The notes: generated by a model not told the origin, from the letters alone. 6,842 nt of DNA from Deltaproteobacteria bacterium (GCA_017861215.1 JAGFXN010000088.1:1-6842), one strand, 5' to 3'; shown: positions 1 through 6,465, counted from the stretch's first letter. Numbers and translations are program-made.

Positions 1-34
1 ATTTGTGTTTTCCCTTGCTCTATTGAAAACCAGT

Positions 35-844
35 TTACGCCAGACCCAGACCGGTAAGCTTCTTGATGATTTCGCTTGCTGACTCCTCCACCGATTTGTT
101 GGTGACATCTATCGTCAGCCACTGCGGATTCTTTCGGTAGAGCTGCTTGCAGCAGATAAGCTCGTCAAGGATTTCGTCATAGCTGGCATATTTGCTGCGC
201 GGACTCTGCTGCATCTGCATCAGCCTGGCGGTACGCAGCTCCACCAGACGCTTGGCATCGATCAGCAGCCCCACAATCCGGTTCTGGACAATCTCGAACA
301 GTTCCCGCGGCGGCTCAATCCCCTTCACCAGCGGGATGTTCGCCACCTTGAAGCCTTTATGGGCCAGATACATCGACAGCGGGGTCTTCGATGTCCGTGA
401 CGCACCGACCAGCACAATATCGGCCTTGTACAGATATCTGAGCTCCTGGCCGTCATCCTGTTTTACCGTGAAATTTACCGCCTCCATCCGCTTGTGGTAA
501 TCGGCATTGATCTCGTACAGCAGCCCCGGCTCCTGCTGCGGCGCCAGTCCCAGCATATCGGAAAACTTGTAAAGAATCGGGCTGAGCAGATCGATGACCT
601 CAAGCCCGTGCTGCTCCGCCTCGAACTGCAGATACTGGGCAAGGTCCCTGTTCACCAGCGTGCAGATGATGAGGCCGGGCGGATTTGCAGCCGCTTCAAC
701 AGCTTTCTTCATGTCTGCCTGGGTGCGGAGCTGGTTGAAACGGTGCAGCTTTATGTCCGCATCCCGGAACTGGGTAAGAACCGCCCGCATCACTCTTTCA
801 GCGGTTTCCCCGGTTGCATCGGAAAAGAGGTAAAGATTATGGAT
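35..844 (-). CDS. Pyruvate,phosphate dikinase / PEP synthase regulatory protein (DUF299 kinase-pyrophosphorylase)
   Basis: Bifunctional family enzyme. It phosphorylates a threonine of a PEP-forming dikinase using ADP and removes the phosphate by Pi-dependent phosphorolysis, switching PEP/pyruvate flux in the cytosol. Seen here: an N-terminal LYLFSDATGETAERV segment (residues 4-18), the P-loop-like GASRTSKTPLS (about 147-157) followed by a VANIPLV segment, and a C-terminal WLTIDVTNKSVEE segment. As I recall the family, the RTSKTPLS form is typical of the PPDK-regulator branch, and the E. coli PEP-synthase regulator has a different loop (RCGKTPTS), so PPDK is the likelier target. The first standard start (GTG at 793-791) would delete the conserved FSDATGET block. 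No ATG, GTG or TTG lies between it and the upstream in-frame stop at 880-878. I place the start at ATC (844-842), preceded by AAGGAG at 6 nt, giving 269 aa, close to the usual family length. The target dikinase is not in the window. Function is well supported; the exact start is inferred. Confidence 0.93.
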   Translation of the reverse strand: MHNLYLFSDATGETAERVMRAVLTQFRDADIKLHRFNQLRTQADMKKAVEAAANPPGLIICTLVNRDLAQYLQFEAEQHGLEVIDLLSPILYKFSDMLGLAPQQEPGLLYEINADYHKRMEAVNFTVKQDDGQELRYLYKADIVLVGASRTSKTPLSMYLAHKGFKVANIPLVKGIEPPRELFEIVQNRIVGLLIDAKRLVELRTARLMQMQQSPRSKYASYDEILDELICCKQLYRKNPQWLTIDVTNKSVEESASEIIKKLTGLGLA

Positions 845-850
845 GGCCCG

Positions 851-856
851 CTCCTT
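851..856 (-). promoter_or_regulatory. Shine-Dalgarno AAGGAG deciding the ATC start
   Basis: The minus strand reads AAGGAG here, then CGGGCC, then ATC at 844-842. A 6-nt spacing to a strong ribosome binding site picks this ATC over the other in-frame ATC (859-857) and ATT (868-866), neither of which has a purine-rich site upstream. This is the main support for the unusual start of the dikinase regulator. Confidence 0.6.
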
Positions 857-877
857 GATACAGTTAATGCAGCCACT

Positions 878-901
878 TTAATAATAGCAGGCTATAATTA
901 A
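878..901. repeat. 24-bp imperfect palindrome overlapping the regulator promoter
   Basis: Arms TTAATAATAG (878-887) and CTATAATTAA (892-901) pair at 9 of 10 positions around the 4-bp centre CAGG. It covers the predicted -10 and almost the whole spacer of the promoter at 881-908. No T-run follows on either strand, so an intrinsic terminator for the amidohydrolase transcript is unlikely; a repressor operator is the simpler reading. Arms this AT-rich can also arise by chance. Confidence 0.45.
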
Positions 902-908
902 GATTCAA
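881..908 (-). promoter_or_regulatory. Predicted sigma-70 promoter of the dikinase regulator
   Basis: On the minus strand TTGAAT (908-903) lies 16 bp from TATTAT (886-881). The -35 has two mismatches to consensus and the -10 has one. Transcription would begin near 875, leaving a leader of about 30 nt that carries the AAGGAG site. The promoter sits wholly in the 71-bp gap after the amidohydrolase stop, so the regulator may be transcribed on its own as well as by read-through. Prediction by eye only. Confidence 0.4.
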
Positions 909-915
909 CATAATT

Positions 916-2085
916 TTATACATTTTCATGAAATTCTTTGCTGATCGTTTCCTGCACTGTTGGCGAGAAGATCAACTCGATTGCCGTCAGCGCAAGTGCT
1001 GTCGCCCCTTCCACTGCAGCCATCTCCCCCTGGAGCGATACCGTTGCCTGGGCAAAGCCGTCGGTGTGAATATTGATGCCTTCACCAATGGGCACATGAG
1101 GATGAATGGTCGGCACCACCTGCGAGAGGTTGCCGATATCCGACGAACCCTTGTTTCTGTCCGGAGGCGAGGCAGCCTCTTCGAGCCCGAGACGGGCAAG
1201 CTGTCCGGAGTAGAGCCGGTAGAAGGAGGGGAGTATCTTCAGCGGCGCAATTACCCGCGGATCTGCCTCTGTCTCCAGGCGGCAGCCGGTGGCAACGGCA
1301 GCCCCGGCCGCGCAGGCGGCAACCCGTTCTTTTGAGCGCTCCATTTCCTGCAGATCGTCCGCCCTGACGTAGAAATAGCAGGAGGCTTTGGCCGGAATGA
1401 TGTTCGGGGCTGTCCCTCCGTCGGTGATGATGCCGTGAATCCTGACATCCTGCCGGGTCTGTTGGCGCAACGCATTCACCGCCGTAAAGGTCTGAATGAC
1501 CGCATCAAGGGCATTGACGCCATCTTCCGGATAGGCGGCCGCATGAGCCGGCCGGCCGTAAAAGGTAAACCTGATCTTGGTCAGGCCGAGAAAATGCTTG
1601 ATCACCTGCCTGCGGGAAGAGGGATGCACCATCATCGCAAAGTCGATGCCGGCAAAACAGCCCGCCTGTATCATCTCTATCTTGCCGATGCCGAGCTCTT
1701 CGGCCGGTGTGCCGAAGATGGAGACAGCAGCAGCGTCAGGCGGCAGCAGGGAGCGCAGCAGCAGAGCTGCTCCGGTTGCCGCCGCGGCAATTATGTTGTG
1801 TCCGCAGGCATGGCCGAGTCCGGGGAGCGCATCCATCTCGGCAATCAAGGCAATGGCCGGGCGACCGCTGCCGCTCCTCCCCCGGAAGGCGGTTCCCATA
1901 CCGGCAAGACCGGTCTCTACGGCGAAACCGTGCGCGGCAAGAATGCCGGTCAGCAGGGCGGCTGCCCTGATCTCCTGCAGCGAAATTTCCGGGTCGGCAT
2001 GCAGCGTCCTGACTATGCTGATGATTTCCGGGGAGAGAGCTTTGGCTGCGGCCAGGACCTGTTCAAGCTTGGGCTTATCGTTCAT
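916..2085 (-). CDS. M20 family metallopeptidase / amidohydrolase (M20D, ACY1-like-2/AbgB type)
   Basis: Predicted cytosolic two-metal hydrolase of an amide bond in an N-acyl amino acid or small peptide; the substrate is not readable from sequence. The protein is 389 aa, normal for the family, with no signal peptide. Expected ligands are all present: Cys94 and His96 in GLGHACGHN, Glu129/Glu130 in TPAEELG (the base and a metal ligand), His154 in MMVHP, and His340 in INIHTDGF. The lid domain carries GRPAHAAA (178-184), with His181 the usual dimer-interface histidine, and SSDIGN (314-319) is a family block. The ACGHN form resembles the p-aminobenzoyl-glutamate hydrolase/ACY1L2 group more than hippurate hydrolases. 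ATG at 2085-2083 has a weak GGA 6 nt upstream; an in-frame stop at 2109-2107 limits any extension. It is transcribed from its own strong-looking promoter, divergent from prmA. No neighbour suggests a pathway. Confidence 0.9.
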   Translation of the reverse strand: MNDKPKLEQVLAAAKALSPEIISIVRTLHADPEISLQEIRAAALLTGILAAHGFAVETGLAGMGTAFRGRSGSGRPAIALIAEMDALPGLGHACGHNIIAAAATGAALLLRSLLPPDAAAVSIFGTPAEELGIGKIEMIQAGCFAGIDFAMMVHPSSRRQVIKHFLGLTKIRFTFYGRPAHAAAYPEDGVNALDAVIQTFTAVNALRQQTRQDVRIHGIITDGGTAPNIIPAKASCYFYVRADDLQEMERSKERVAACAAGAAVATGCRLETEADPRVIAPLKILPSFYRLYSGQLARLGLEEAASPPDRNKGSSDIGNLSQVVPTIHPHVPIGEGINIHTDGFAQATVSLQGEMAAVEGATALALTAIELIFSPTVQETISKEFHENV

Positions 2086-2115
2086 TAGAATTCCAACATG
2101 ATTAATTTAATGAAA

Positions 2116-2143
2116 ACTATATCTCATGATTGGGCGCTGTCAA
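2116..2143 (-). promoter_or_regulatory. Predicted sigma-70 promoter of the M20 amidohydrolase
   Basis: On the minus strand a perfect TTGACA (2143-2138) lies 16 bp from TATAGT (2121-2116), one mismatch from TATAAT. The start would be near 2109, giving a leader of about 24 nt to the ATG at 2085. It is the best promoter match I see in the window. Confidence 0.6.
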
Positions 2144-2152
2144 GGTTTTAAT

Positions 2153-2161
2153 TGCGATAAT
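2153..2161 (+). promoter_or_regulatory. Predicted extended -10 promoter of prmA-rsmE
   Basis: TGCGATAAT matches an extended -10 (TGn plus a TATAAT-like hexamer, one mismatch). No good -35 lies at 16-18 bp; the nearest TTGGGC (2130-2135) is about 20 bp away. Transcription would start near 2168, leaving a leader of about 50 nt. Its upstream part overlaps the -35 of the divergent amidohydrolase promoter. Weak prediction. Confidence 0.35.
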
Positions 2162-2220
2162 TATGGAGTTTTGCTAGCTTGACCAGACTTAGCGGAGTGC
2201 TTCTCATGAGAGGATCGACA

Positions 2221-3153
2221 ATGACTACTGGCAAGTGGGCGGAAATAACCTGCGCCGTACCCGCGGCGATGGCGGAAGATCTGGCGGATTTTCTGCTGGA
2301 ACTGACCGGCAACGGGGTCAGCATAGAAAACAGGACGGTTGACACCTTCAATATCGATGACCTGGCGGAGGAAACGGTCAAAAGCGTAAAAGGGTATCTC
2401 CCGGCCGATGACCGGCTGGCGGAGGCCCTTGCCAGGATAGATGCATACCTTGTGGCCCGCGGCGCCGCTGTTGCCGGTTTTTCCCATACCCCGTCGACAG
2501 TGGCCATCCTGCAGGAAGAGGATTGGGCAAACTCCTGGAAAGAGCATTTCAAACCGACCCGCATCGGCAACCGTCTGGTGATCAAGCCTTCGTGGGAAAG
2601 CTTCACCCCGCAGAGCGGCGATATCGTGCTGGAACTCGACCCGGGCATGGCGTTCGGCACCGGCACCCACGCCACGACCAGGCTCTGCCTGGAGGCTCTG
2701 GAGAGGCTCATCTATACAGAGCAGGCCCTGGCCCGGGGTGAGGGGGTCCTTGATGTCGGCTGCGGTTCCGGAGTGCTCGGCATAGCCGCTGCCCTTTTCG
2801 GCGCCGCCAGGGTGGTAGCCATAGATATTGACCCGATAGCCATTACCGTTACGACTGACAACGCCGCCATAAACGGCGTCGCCAAAACTCTTGCCGCCTC
2901 GCAACTGCCGCTGGCTGAAGTTAGCGGTGAATATTCGCTGGTTGTGGCCAATATTCTTGCCGAAGCGCTGGTGCAGATGAGCGCGCTGCTGACGGCAAGA
3001 GTGGTTGCGGACGGTTTCCTCATTCTCTCCGGCATTCTTGCCGAGCGCGAAGAGTTTGTCATCGCCGGCTTTGCGGCGCAGCCTCTCACCCTGCACGCAG
3101 TAACCCGGCAGGAAGAGTGGTGCTGTATCGTTTTCCGCAAGGCAGCGGCATGA
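2221..3153 (+). CDS. prmA: Ribosomal protein L11 methyltransferase
   Basis: Class I SAM-dependent enzyme that trimethylates amino groups of ribosomal protein L11 in the cytosol. The product is 310 aa, the usual size. The N-terminal substrate-recognition domain spans about residues 1-115 and includes the family segment EEDWANSWKEHFKPTRIG (99-116). The Rossmann methyltransferase domain follows: DPGMAFGTGTHATTRLCLEAL (140-160, a PrmA hallmark), SAM-binding motif I VLDVGCGSGVLGIAA (176-190), acidic motif II AIDIDPIA (200-207), and the catalytic-loop equivalent VVANILAEAL (241-250). I chose ATG 2221 because GAGAGGA ends 6 nt upstream and the protein then begins just before the conserved KWAEIT strand. 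ATG 2206 is also in frame, with GGAG 8 nt upstream, and would add five residues (MRGST). The gene overlaps rsmE by 4 nt, so the two are surely co-transcribed and probably translationally coupled. Confidence 0.97.
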   Translation: MTTGKWAEITCAVPAAMAEDLADFLLELTGNGVSIENRTVDTFNIDDLAEETVKSVKGYLPADDRLAEALARIDAYLVARGAAVAGFSHTPSTVAILQEEDWANSWKEHFKPTRIGNRLVIKPSWESFTPQSGDIVLELDPGMAFGTGTHATTRLCLEALERLIYTEQALARGEGVLDVGCGSGVLGIAAALFGAARVVAIDIDPIAITVTTDNAAINGVAKTLAASQLPLAEVSGEYSLVVANILAEALVQMSALLTARVVADGFLILSGILAEREEFVIAGFAAQPLTLHAVTRQEEWCCIVFRKAAA

Positions 3154-3890
3154 GGCGTTTTTTCGTCGAGGCGCAACTGCTCGGGCAGGGCTCCGCTGTG
3201 ATCAGCGGCGAAACCGGCCACCATATCGCCACCGTGCTGCGTCTCAAGGCAGGAGAGACGATTCTGCTGGCCGACGGTCACGGCAGGGAGGCAATTGCCA
3301 GGATTACTTCTCTGGACAAGGACAGGGTCAACGTGGAGATCGCACCTCCCGGCTGCCCTGCTCCGGGAGAAGAGACGGTCCGCATCACCCTCTATCAGGG
3401 GCTTCCCAAGGGAGAGAAGCTCGACCTGATCCTGCAGAAGTGCACCGAGCTTGGCGTTGCCCGAATAGTGCCGTTCATGGCAGAGCGCTCGGTAGCAAGG
3501 CTGGCCGGCGAAAGGCTTGACAAGAGAGTGCAGCGCTGGGAACGGATCGTCAGGGAGGCCGCCAGGCAGTCAGGACGGAGCAGGATCCCGACCATCGGCT
3601 TTGCGGAAAACCTGCGGACCGCCCTGCAGAGCGACCACAGCGAGCTCAGGCTGCTGCTCTGGGAAGGGGAGCAGGAGATGGGACTGCGGCCGGTTCTGGA
3701 GCGGACCGGCAAAGCGGCCTCAGTCGCCGTCATTATCGGCCCGGAAGGCGGCTTGACCGCGGCTGAAGCAGCAGCAGCGACCGCGTCGGGCTTTACGCCG
3801 ATCACGCTCGGCAGCAGGATTCTGCGTACCGAAACAGCCGGGCCGGCTGCAGTGGCGATTCTGCAGTATGTATTGGGGGACATGGGGTAA
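3150..3890 (+). CDS. rsmE: 16S rRNA (uracil(1498)-N(3))-methyltransferase
   Basis: SPOUT-class methyltransferase that makes m3U1498 (E. coli numbering) in 16S rRNA within the 30S subunit; it usually acts as a dimer. The product is 246 aa, a normal length. Seen: an N-terminal PUA-like RNA-binding part starting MRRFFVE with GHHIATVLRLKAGE (23-36); YQGLPKGEKLDLILQKCTELG (82-102); RWERIVREAARQSGR (129-143); and the SAM-binding trefoil-knot motifs VIIGPEGGLTAAEAA (194-208) and LGSRILRTETAGPAAVAILQ (220-239). ATG 3150 is chosen because it overlaps the prmA stop as ATGA and begins the typical MRRFF sequence. A longer reading from 3117 would only add prmA-coding sequence. PrmA and RsmE genes are neighbours in many bacteria and both modify the ribosome. 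Confidence 0.97.
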   Translation: MRRFFVEAQLLGQGSAVISGETGHHIATVLRLKAGETILLADGHGREAIARITSLDKDRVNVEIAPPGCPAPGEETVRITLYQGLPKGEKLDLILQKCTELGVARIVPFMAERSVARLAGERLDKRVQRWERIVREAARQSGRSRIPTIGFAENLRTALQSDHSELRLLLWEGEQEMGLRPVLERTGKAASVAVIIGPEGGLTAAEAAAATASGFTPITLGSRILRTETAGPAAVAILQYVLGDMG

Positions 3891-4067
3891 ACAGCCGGAA
3901 GGATCCGACCCGATGGCACGCGTCTGCCGGCGGGAAGGTATGCGTGAACGTTCGTGCCCGACGGGGTTGCGCAGGCGCGTTGAGAAGCAGCGATCTGCCG
4001 CGTCCGGCGCGTTTCAGCTCCTTGAGACCCGGCGGATCCGTTGGAGCCTGGTGCGGCTCACCGGCCG
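3891..4067. other. GC-rich convergent spacer between rsmE and rnd, no gene seen
   Basis: Both neighbouring genes end here. I see no credible gene and no hairpin followed by a T-run on either strand. Structure visible: GGCACG (3915-3920) can pair with CGTGCC (3953-3958) across 32 nt; GCGTGAACGTTCGTGC (3942-3957) is a near-palindrome (12 of 16 Watson-Crick, four positions G-T); GAGCC...GGCTC forms a small 5-bp hairpin near 4044-4059; AGGATCCG (3900-3907) recurs as the perfect palindrome CGGATCCG (4033-4040). None is clearly functional. Confidence 0.4.
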
Positions 4068-5195
4068 TTATGCGGTTACGCCGTGAATAATCGCCAGCAG
4101 TTCCTCGCCGAATACGGCGGCCTGCCAGTTCTTTAGCCCGACGATAGCGGCGATTTCCGTCGGCGCCGATTCGGCCAGACCCTCAAGAAGAGTATTGTTT
4201 ACCAGCACGCCCGCATCGATACCGAGCCTGGCCGCCTTTTGCGTGCGCCACTCCTTCAGAGCCTTCAGCCGCTCATCCTGAAGACGGCTGCGCTCCGGCC
4301 TCTTTTTCTGGGCAAACACCGGCAGCGCTTCCGACGGCAGCTTTCTGCCATCCCGTACCGCCTGCAGAATCTGTTTGCCGTACCGATCAAGCAGCTTGGG
4401 GGAAAGACCACCGATGCCGTTCAGGTCGGCTATCGACGAAGGGTTGCGCTCGGCAATCTCGCGGAGCGCTTCGTTGCCGAGGATCTTGAACGGCGGCAGA
4501 TCCTTCTTCTCCGCCTCTTCATCACGGAACCGCAGCACCCCTTCAAGCACGGCAATTGCTGACGGCCTCATCCGGGAGGCACCCTTGAAGCGGGCCGACA
4601 GAGGGTCTTCGCTTCTTTCCGTCGTCCTGACCCGGCTTAACAGTTCACACTCCTCCAGCACCCAGGAGAGCCGGCCTTTTTCTGCCAGCTCGGTGGTCAG
4701 CTCCCCGTACAGGTCGAGCAGCAGGCTGGTGTCCTTGGCGGCATAGTCGATCATCTCCGGCGGCAGCGGCCTTCTGCTCCAGTCCGCCTGCTGGTAGCGC
4801 TTGTCGAGATCGACGCCGAAGCGCTTCTTCAGGACGGCCGCCAGCCCCACACCCGGCTCGCCAAGAAACTGGCAGGCAATCATCGTGTCGAACAGGTTGA
4901 CTATTTCGATGCCGAAACCGCGATGGAGCATCCTGACATCATAGTCGGCGCCGTGAAAAACCTTGACGATGGCCGGGTCGGCAAAGTGCGGCACCAGCGG
5001 CGAGAAGTCCGGACAGGCAAGCGGGTCGATGATGAAGTTCTGCGTCTCGGTCGATGCCTGGAGCAGGCAGACCTGCTCACGATAGTGGTGCATGGAATCG
5101 GCTTCCAGGTCCCAGGCAAGCACTTTCTGCTTGTTGAAAAGTTCTGCTGCCTGCTGAAGCTGTTGCGAATTGGTGATCATCTCGATGGGAGTCAT
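4068..5195 (-). CDS. rnd: Ribonuclease D (DEDDy 3'-5' exonuclease with two HRDC domains)
   Basis: Cytosolic 3'-5' exoribonuclease that trims tRNA precursors and other small RNAs. The product is 375 aa, the usual RNase D length. The exonuclease domain (about 1-170) keeps all catalytic residues: Asp29 and Glu31 in AWDLEADS (Exo I), Asp86 in HGADYDVRML (Exo II), and Tyr151 plus Asp155 in YAAKDTS (Exo III, the DEDDy signature). FDTMIACQFLGEPGVGLAA (102-120) and ADWSRRPLP (137-145) are further family blocks. A first HRDC domain covers about 208-288 (DLPPFKILGNEALREIA), and a second, more diverged one lies at about 300-375. ATG at 5195-5193 gives the family-length protein; the open frame continues upstream but runs through mqnC in another frame. 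A weak AAAGA lies 6 nt upstream, and the mqnC stop ends 17 nt before, so coupled translation is plausible. It seems to be the last gene of the mqn transcript. Confidence 0.95.
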   Translation of the reverse strand: MTPIEMITNSQQLQQAAELFNKQKVLAWDLEADSMHHYREQVCLLQASTETQNFIIDPLACPDFSPLVPHFADPAIVKVFHGADYDVRMLHRGFGIEIVNLFDTMIACQFLGEPGVGLAAVLKKRFGVDLDKRYQQADWSRRPLPPEMIDYAAKDTSLLLDLYGELTTELAEKGRLSWVLEECELLSRVRTTERSEDPLSARFKGASRMRPSAIAVLEGVLRFRDEEAEKKDLPPFKILGNEALREIAERNPSSIADLNGIGGLSPKLLDRYGKQILQAVRDGRKLPSEALPVFAQKKRPERSRLQDERLKALKEWRTQKAARLGIDAGVLVNNTLLEGLAESAPTEIAAIVGLKNWQAAVFGEELLAIIHGVTA

Positions 5196-5212
5196 AGCGT
5201 ATCTTTCTATGG

Positions 5213-6283
5213 TCAGAATTCCTGTACAGTCCGGTACAGTGTCGTCCGTTGCGCCGCCCTGAAGCCGGCGCCCCTGATCAGGGTTATCATCTCTGTCATG
5301 CTCATCCTGAAGCTGCAGCCGGCGGCGGCCACGACATTCTCCTCCAGCATGGTGCCGCCAAGGTCGTTGGCGCCGAAGAAGAGGGCAACCTGCGCCATCT
5401 TCGCCCCCTGAGTCACCCATGATGCCTGAATGTTGGGGACATTGTCCAGAATAATACGGGACAGTGCCAGCACTTTCAGGTATTCGACCCCGGTGGCACT
5501 GCTGCCGCCGAGCTCGGTATTCCCCGGCTGGTAGGTCCAGGGGATGAAGGCAGTGAACGAGCCGCCACCTGCCTGCAGTTCGCGCACCCGGAACATATGC
5601 TCGACGATCTCTTCTGCCGTCTCCCGGCTGCCGAACATCATGGTCGCTGTGGTCGGCATCCCTGCCAGGGCCGCCTCCCGCATCACCTCGGCCCAGCCGC
5701 TCCAGCCGATCTTTCTGGGGGAGATCTCCTGCCGTACCCGGTCAACGAGAATCTCCGCCCCGCCGCCGGGGATCGAGTCGAGCCCGGCGGCCTTGAGCCG
5801 CCTGACAGTCTCCCGCAGCGACAGCCTGGAAATGGCGGCAATCTGCGTGATTTCCGCCGGCGACAGGGAGTGATTCTGCAGCTGCGGGAAGCGCTGCCGT
5901 ATTTTGCCAAAAAGCTGCTCGAACCAGTCGATGCCGAGATCAGGGTGCAGCCCCCCCTGCATCAGCAGCTGGGTGCCGCCTGCCGCGATCAGCTCTTCAA
6001 TCTTGGCAAAGATCTCCTCCTCCGCCAGCAGGTAGGCATCCGCAGCGTCATGGTCCCGGTAGAAGGCGCAGAATTTACACTTCGATTCGCAGATATTGGT
6101 GTAGTTGACGTTACGGTCCACCACGAAGGTAACCAGATTGTCCGGGTGCAGCCGCTTCCTGATCCCGTCGGCGAGCCTGCCGAGCTGCAGCAGATCGCCT
6201 TCTGCCAGAAGCAGCAGCGCCTCCTCTCTGGTGAGCGGTTCGCCCGCTGTCGCTTTGCTGATTATGGTCTCAAGACTGTTCAT
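5213..6283 (-). CDS. mqnC: Cyclic dehypoxanthinyl futalosine synthase (radical SAM)
   Basis: Radical SAM enzyme of the futalosine route to menaquinone. It cyclises dehypoxanthine futalosine to the spiro product used to make 1,4-dihydroxy-6-naphthoate; cytosolic, oxygen-sensitive. The product is 356 aa, the normal size. Cys65, Cys69 and Cys72 in CESKCKFCAFYR ligate the 4Fe-4S cluster. Specific MqnC blocks follow: FVVDRNVNYTN (53-63), GGTQLLMQGGLHPDL (102-116), HSLSPAEI (138-145), AGLDSIPGGGAEIL (166-179), and a C-terminal half with FIPWTYQPGNTEL (247-258) and LALSRIILDNVPNIQASWV (272-290). CAFYR and the GGLHPDL loop favour MqnC over MqnE. I chose ATG 6283-6281, which has GGAG 9 nt upstream; a TTG at 6298-6296 is part of that ribosome binding site. 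Downstream of mqnE by 205 bp and upstream of rnd by 17 bp. Confidence 0.95.
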   Translation of the reverse strand: MNSLETIISKATAGEPLTREEALLLLAEGDLLQLGRLADGIRKRLHPDNLVTFVVDRNVNYTNICESKCKFCAFYRDHDAADAYLLAEEEIFAKIEELIAAGGTQLLMQGGLHPDLGIDWFEQLFGKIRQRFPQLQNHSLSPAEITQIAAISRLSLRETVRRLKAAGLDSIPGGGAEILVDRVRQEISPRKIGWSGWAEVMREAALAGMPTTATMMFGSRETAEEIVEHMFRVRELQAGGGSFTAFIPWTYQPGNTELGGSSATGVEYLKVLALSRIILDNVPNIQASWVTQGAKMAQVALFFGANDLGGTMLEENVVAAAGCSFRMSMTEMITLIRGAGFRAAQRTTLYRTVQEF

Positions 6284-6358
6284 CGAAAAAATCTCCAACT
6301 ATGGCAATCCAGGCCTGAAATCAAGAGCATGAACCGCCCGCTCCCTTCGGTCGCTCAG

Positions 6359-6385
6359 GACGCAAGGGACGCAAAGGAAACGCAA
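6359..6385. repeat. Short degenerate tandem repeat with CGCAA core
   Basis: CGCAA occurs at 6361, 6370 and 6381, within units GACGCAAGG, GACGCAAAGG and AAACGCAA spaced 9 and 11 bp. The transcribed strand therefore reads as successive TTGCG units. The string resembles the CTTTGCGTC-type intergenic repeats that I recall from many GC-rich genomes. A functional role is not shown. Confidence 0.45.
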
Positions 6386-6398
6386 TGACTTCAAGAAC

Positions 6399-6465
6399 AT
6401 GCAAACCCGTTTATTGGGGCTCCTGGCGTTCTCGCTTAAGAGCGCCTACTCTTGGTTGCGTGCAT
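6399..6465. repeat. Nested inverted repeat in the mqnE-mqnC spacer
   Basis: ATGCA plus AACC (6399-6407) pairs with GGTT (6454-6457) plus TGCAT (6461-6465), nine base pairs with a 3-nt bulge (6458-6460). Inside it, GGCG-T-TCT (6425-6432) pairs with AGA-G-CGCC (6439-6446) around a 6-nt loop; the T-G pair becomes a C-A mismatch on the transcribed minus strand. CGCAATG (6381-6387) can pair with CATTGCG (6463-6469) as an alternative to the outer stem. It could be an RNA structure, a mobile repeat remnant or chance. Confidence 0.4.

Noticed and set aside
7..30. GTTTTC/GAAAAC inverted repeat just after the dikinase regulator, considered as a terminator
   Set aside because: Six AT-rich base pairs with a 12-nt loop and no T-run on the transcribed strand; too weak, and the downstream context is cut off by the window edge.
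791..793. GTG as start of the dikinase regulator
   Set aside because: It would remove the conserved FSDATGET segment and has no good ribosome binding site; it is valine 18 of the full protein.
893..898. Perfect TATAAT on the plus strand, possibly driving antisense RNA into the amidohydrolase
   Set aside because: No -35 at 16-18 bp and no extended -10; it is one arm of the palindrome at 878-901.
1435..2088. 217-codon open frame antisense to the M20 amidohydrolase
   Set aside because: Shadow frame over an intact enzyme with complete catalytic motifs; no family features or good ribosome binding site.
2161..3096. 311-codon open frame antisense to prmA
   Set aside because: It lies entirely over a confident gene, has no recognisable domain, and is rich in Gly, Arg and His as expected for a shadow frame of GC-rich coding DNA.
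3868..4086. 72-codon open frame on the plus strand spanning the rsmE/rnd spacer
   Set aside because: Overlaps the ends of both genes, Arg-rich, no recognisable ribosome binding site or similarity seen.
6296..6298. TTG start for mqnC
   Set aside because: The TTGGAG string is better read as the ribosome binding site of ATG 6283-6281.
5597..6388. 263-codon open frame antisense to mqnC, extending into the spacer
   Set aside because: Composition is that of a shadow frame and it starts inside mqnC on the wrong strand; no motif recognised.
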